From NCBI GenBank assembly GCA_035283065.1, contig DATEUP010000100.1, positions 1 through 57,906 on the forward strand: DNA of 57,906 nucleotides, read 5' to 3'. Positions 55,081 to 57,906 of the stretch are shown here, one piece after another. Below the pieces are notes generated by a model. It was not told the DNA's origin. It ran no database searches and was given only the letters and a program-made list of their open reading frames with translations. Source of the DNA: DATEUP01 sp035283065 (GTDB lineage: Archaea; Thermoplasmatota; DTKX01; DATEUP01). The stretch's first letter is position 1. Each line of letters begins with the position of its first letter. The position numbers were made by a program, and so were the translations under genes.

Positions 55081-57604
55081 CGGGAGGGGGCGCTTTCGAG
55101 GCCGGCCGCGGCGCCGCGGCCGGGGGGCGGGGCGAGGGCGCCGCGGCGATCCGGGGGCCTTTGAGGGCCCGCCTTCCAAGCACGGCCGCAAAGAGGGCCA
55201 AGAGGACGAAGGGCAGGATGATCAGGAACGCCAGCTGCCACATGCGCCCGAGGATCGCCATCGAATCGAGTTCGACCACGACCGTGACCGGCGGGTTGAG
55301 CTCCCAGACATTCGTGCGCGTGATCGCGCGCGCAAGCGTCACCTTGAGGTCCCGCTTGTCCCCGTTGAAGGCGCCGGAGGGAGCGCTTACCGTGATGTTG
55401 ACGGGGAAGGACTCGTAGGGGCGAAGCGTGAGGCGGCCGTTGAGGTCCGTGCCGTTCTCGTCCTTGATGGCCACCGTCCATGAGGGGTCAGCCTTCGCGC
55501 CGTCGTAGAGCGCGACCTCGTAGTCCACAAGGACCTGTGCGTTGCCTGCGCTCACGATGTACCCGGAAAGGGTGACCGTGCCGCCCTGCGCAGAGACCCT
55601 GGACGGGCGCCCGTCGAGGATGAGCGAGTAGGACGTGACGGTCTCCACGAGGATCGAGAGGTTGAGTTGGGCCACCACGGAGGGGTTGTGGTCGACCATC
55701 GCGAAGAGCGTGAACGTGTACGTGCCCGCGCGCGCGTGTGCGGGCGCCTGCACGGTGATCGTGATCACCTGGGACGAGCCCGGCGAGGCCGCCTTCGGGC
55801 AACAGCCGATCGGCGCGGGCACCGTGATCGCGCCGCCGTCGTTCCCCTGGATGGTCTGGGGGTTGAAGGGCGCCTCCGTGACCCCCATGTCGCTCCCGGT
55901 CACCACGTGCTCGTTGAGGGGGTCCGTGTTGGCAATCTCGACCTGGATGTCCACGTAGCCGCCCGGCGGAACCTCGGGCTTGGGGTCGGGCGAGATCCGG
56001 GTGAGCTCGATGCCGAGCAAGAGGTGGGTCGTCGCGACGAACGTTGCGGTCGCGGAGGCGTTTTCGACCGCGCGCGCGGCGACCGTGCACTCGAAGGTCG
56101 TGGCGTTGCCGGACTCGGCGGGCGCATAGCCCTCGAGCGTGAGCTGCCGTTCCCCGCCCGCCTCGACGGAGGCGAAGCGCCATGTCCCCCCTTCGTCGAC
56201 GAGGCCGGCACCGGCAAGGGCACGGTCCCAACCCGAGGGGGGTGCCGTCGCGTTGAAGACGATGTCCGTCGCCTTGCCGCCGTTGTTGCGGACGGTCGTA
56301 GAGTAGGAAGCGGTGCCCCCGAGCTTCACGCTCGAGTCCGTGCGCGGCGGGTCGAACACGAGCGTGATCTCACTCTGGATGATCGTGGTCGTTGTGAGGG
56401 TCGCGCGGGCCTTCAGCGGCGAGGGGTCGGAGCTTGCCTGCGCGATCACGACGATTTGCGTCGAGTTGCCCGGGCCGATGGATGCCGAAGGGGTAATGCG
56501 CAAGGTCGTAGCGCCAGATGCGGCGGCGTCGAGCGGGATGTTGTTGCTCGTGAAGGTCGCCGACCACAGGGCGGGGACCGTTTCGGTTACAAGGAGCACG
56601 GCCGTCGCCGACCCCCCGACATTCGTGACCGTGAGTTCGTAGTCGGCGGCCACGCCCTGCGTGGTGTAGCGCGTCGCGCTGTCGCCGACTTGGTCCTGCG
56701 TCGTGATCCGCAGGCCGTAGTTCACGAAGCTGAAGCTCACGGTGGCGTTGTACGAGTGGCCTTGCGTGTCGTTGACCTGGACGAGGGCCGTGTAGGCGCC
56801 GGCGGTCGAGGGTGGGTAATTCCAGTTGAAGGTCCAATTGCCGGCCGCGACCACGCCGGTCGCGTCGGCCACCAGGCCGCCCTGCGGGTCGCGCACCTGC
56901 ACGGTCACCCGGGAGATGAGGGCGTCCGTGAAGGCGTTGCCGAGTGTGCCGCTGAAGAACACCGTGCGGTTGGCCGGGAGGTCGTTCGGGTAGAACGCGC
57001 TCGTGGGGCCGGCGGAGTTCGCGGTCTGCGCGGTGGGCGCGACGGGGTCGGTCACGCGGATAGCGATATGTGCATTGCGGAAGTCACCGGTCGAGAGCTG
57101 GTTCGGGCTCGTGACCTCTAGCGCAAGCGTGTGCCCCTTCAAGACGGTGCAACCCACGCGACCCGAGCTGAAATTCAGGTTCCAGAGGCCGTTGAACGGT
57201 GGCGCGCCACGTGCGATGGAAAAGCTCTCCTCGGCCAGGACGAAGTCGATGTCCAGCACCCGGATCGTAAGGTTGACGCCGGCGGAAAATGTGTTGAACC
57301 CCAAGCTGAGCTGCACGGCAAACCCCTGCCTACCGCTGCCGATGTCGACGCCGTCAATGCAGAGGTCCTTCTGTAGCCCTTCGGCCGTACGCCACACCCT
57401 TGTGGTGAAGACCTGAGGCGCGCCCACCTCATTCCCGTTGCCCGCCATCGAAAGCGTGTCATCGCGGTGGATCCACAAGGACAGGTCGACCGGCGTGCCG
57501 GCAAGAGCCGTGGGTGCGGCCCCGGCCGCCGGGAGCAGCACAAAAGCCGGCAGCATGAGCCACGCGACCGACAGGGTCGCCAATCGCCGACGACGGGGAG
57601 CCAT
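55073..57604 (-). CDS. Large secreted membrane-anchored protein with NEW3-like repeats
   Basis: An 843-residue protein starting at ATG 57604. A basic n-region (APRRRRLATL) and signal peptide (SVAWLMLPAFVLLPAAGAAP) lead to a long beta-sandwich region. It includes NEW3-type repeats (VTNVGGSATAVLLVTETVP, VRNNGGKATDIVFNATAPP, IANTDPLNEHVV) and Ig-like modules. The C-terminus has one membrane helix (LAFLIILPFVLLALFAAVLG) and a Pro/Ala/Lys-rich cytoplasmic tail. A start further upstream can be excluded because it would run through the tRNA gene. A TATA-like CCTATTT lies about 35-40 nt upstream. Confidence 0.75.
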   Translation of the reverse strand: MAPRRRRLATLSVAWLMLPAFVLLPAAGAAPTALAGTPVDLSLWIHRDDTLSMAGNGNEVGAPQVFTTRVWRTAEGLQKDLCIDGVDIGSGRQGFAVQLSLGFNTFSAGVNLTIRVLDIDFVLAEESFSIARGAPPFNGLWNLNFSSGRVGCTVLKGHTLALEVTSPNQLSTGDFRNAHIAIRVTDPVAPTAQTANSAGPTSAFYPNDLPANRTVFFSGTLGNAFTDALISRVTVQVRDPQGGLVADATGVVAAGNWTFNWNYPPSTAGAYTALVQVNDTQGHSYNATVSFSFVNYGLRITTQDQVGDSATRYTTQGVAADYELTVTNVGGSATAVLLVTETVPALWSATFTSNNIPLDAAASGATTLRITPSASIGPGNSTQIVVIAQASSDPSPLKARATLTTTTIIQSEITLVFDPPRTDSSVKLGGTASYSTTVRNNGGKATDIVFNATAPPSGWDRALAGAGLVDEGGTWRFASVEAGGERQLTLEGYAPAESGNATTFECTVAARAVENASATATFVATTHLLLGIELTRISPDPKPEVPPGGYVDIQVEIANTDPLNEHVVTGSDMGVTEAPFNPQTIQGNDGGAITVPAPIGCCPKAASPGSSQVITITVQAPAHARAGTYTFTLFAMVDHNPSVVAQLNLSILVETVTSYSLILDGRPSRVSAQGGTVTLSGYIVSAGNAQVLVDYEVALYDGAKADPSWTVAIKDENGTDLNGRLTLRPYESFPVNITVSAPSGAFNGDKRDLKVTLARAITRTNVWELNPPVTVVVELDSMAILGRMWQLAFLIILPFVLLALFAAVLGRRALKGPRIAAAPSPRPPAAAPRPASKAPPPVK

Positions 57605-57684
57605 ACGCGTACTCGCGCCAGAAGGCACGCGGGGCAAATAGGTTTCGCAACTTGCCGAAGGTCTGGCGAGGGGGTGAGCGGAAA

Positions 57685-57756
57685 TGCGGCCACCGGGATT
57701 CGAACCCGGGTTTAGAGCTTGGGAAGCTCCAGTCCTAACCGCTAGACTATAGCCGC
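57685..57756 (-). tRNA. tRNA-Gly (anticodon CCC)
   Basis: A 72-nt cloverleaf reads on the minus strand. The acceptor stem is GCGGCTA pairing with TGGCCGC, the D arm GTCTAGCGGTTAGGAC, and the anticodon arm GGAGC-TTCCCAA-GCTCT gives anticodon CCC. The T arm is CCGGGTTCGAATCCCGG, and the discriminator is A. No intron is present and CCA is not encoded. No integrase or attachment-site duplication is seen around it. Confidence 0.96.
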
Positions 57757-57810
57757 ACGTGGGGGCGCCAGGCCCGGTTGCTGGCGCGGAGCCGCGCAAG
57801 CCCGGTCGGG

Positions 57811-57906
57811 TCATAAATTCTTTGGGGCGAATGATCGCGGATCCCTCCGGTGGCGCGTGCGGCGGCGCCTCTCAAGTTCGGCGCGCGAAAGGAGGTCCGA
57901 GGCGAG
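57811..57906 (+). promoter_or_regulatory. Divergent promoter region and ribosome-binding site of a gene beginning past the right edge
   Basis: TCATAAATTC (57811-57820) is AT-rich on both strands and could serve the tRNA gene on the minus strand and a plus-strand gene. AAAGGAGGT (57888-57896) is a strong ribosome-binding site 10 nt from the window end, so a plus-strand gene probably starts at or just after 57906. A short ATG frame from 57831 is also open but looks non-coding. Confidence 0.35.

Noticed and set aside
57605..57814. Longer N-terminus for the surface protein at 55073
   Set aside because: The extension would read through the tRNA gene and precede an obvious signal peptide at ATG 57604.
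57650..57906. Integrated element at the tRNA-Gly gene
   Set aside because: No integrase, no repeated tRNA 3' end and no foreign gene set is visible on either side.

Overview
The window is GC-rich archaeal DNA. It encodes a TATA-binding protein, a proteasome alpha subunit very close to Thermoplasma PsmA, the exosome set Rrp4/Rrp41/Rrp42, aIF2 gamma, S6e, L37Ae, RpoP, Pop5, SBDS, Pcc1 and prefoldin beta. Many genes have an archaeal TATA box 24-30 nt before the start codon. The PsmA resemblance, the coiled-coil plus RecA/KaiC-type proteins and the many NEW3/CARDB-type surface proteins suggest a high-GC member of Thermoplasmatota. That placement is inference, because no 16S rRNA is present.

Region 1 (1-7565) is a catabolic locus for anaerobic aromatic degradation. 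On the minus strand lie bcrC-bcrB-bcrA-bcrD, a dienoyl-CoA hydratase and the first 36 codons of a zinc-type alcohol dehydrogenase. Divergently come a ring-opening hydrolase (Oah/BamA type) with a C-terminal zinc ribbon and an SDR dehydrogenase. Together they would reduce benzoyl-CoA to the cyclic dienoyl-CoA, hydrate it, oxidise it and open the ring. Just upstream a DUF2080-like 48-residue protein and a GNAT acetyltransferase form a small operon. Its promoter carries the same 11-bp-spaced TGTAGC direct repeat as the bcrC promoter, which suggests one regulon.

Region 2 (7600-20100) holds purQ (no ATG, GTG or TTG start available), an unknown gene, a large secreted protein, a TatD-like hydrolase, TBP, and two very long coiled-coil proteins ending in RecA/KaiC-like domains, one with intact and one with degenerate nucleotide-binding motifs.

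Region 3 (20280-29850) is the archaeal exosome/proteasome superoperon: pop5, psmA, SBDS, rrp4, rrp41, rrp42, rpl37ae, rpoP, pcc1 and pfdB. It is interrupted by a PAP2 phosphatase, a membrane-anchored M24 peptidase and two unknown minus-strand genes. Rrp41 carries a long Gly/Arg/Asp/Phe repeat tail, and rrp4 is preceded by a leader with two strong predicted hairpins.

Region 4 (29970-46400) mixes housekeeping genes (DHH phosphoesterase, dolichyl-phosphate-type glycosyltransferase, S6e, aIF2 gamma plus PIN protein, histone-deacetylase-family hydrolase, CBS plus ribosome-hibernation-like protein, AK6/Fap7 kinase, CDP-alcohol phosphatidyltransferase) with surface proteins and a membrane-embedded winged-helix regulator. 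Region 5 (46580-57906) has a 1375-residue calcium-repeat protein, more membrane proteins, a two-domain winged-helix regulator with a small membrane partner, a Sua5/YrdC-like protein, type 2 methionine aminopeptidase, another anchored surface protein and tRNA-Gly(CCC). No CRISPR array, insertion sequence or integrase was seen.
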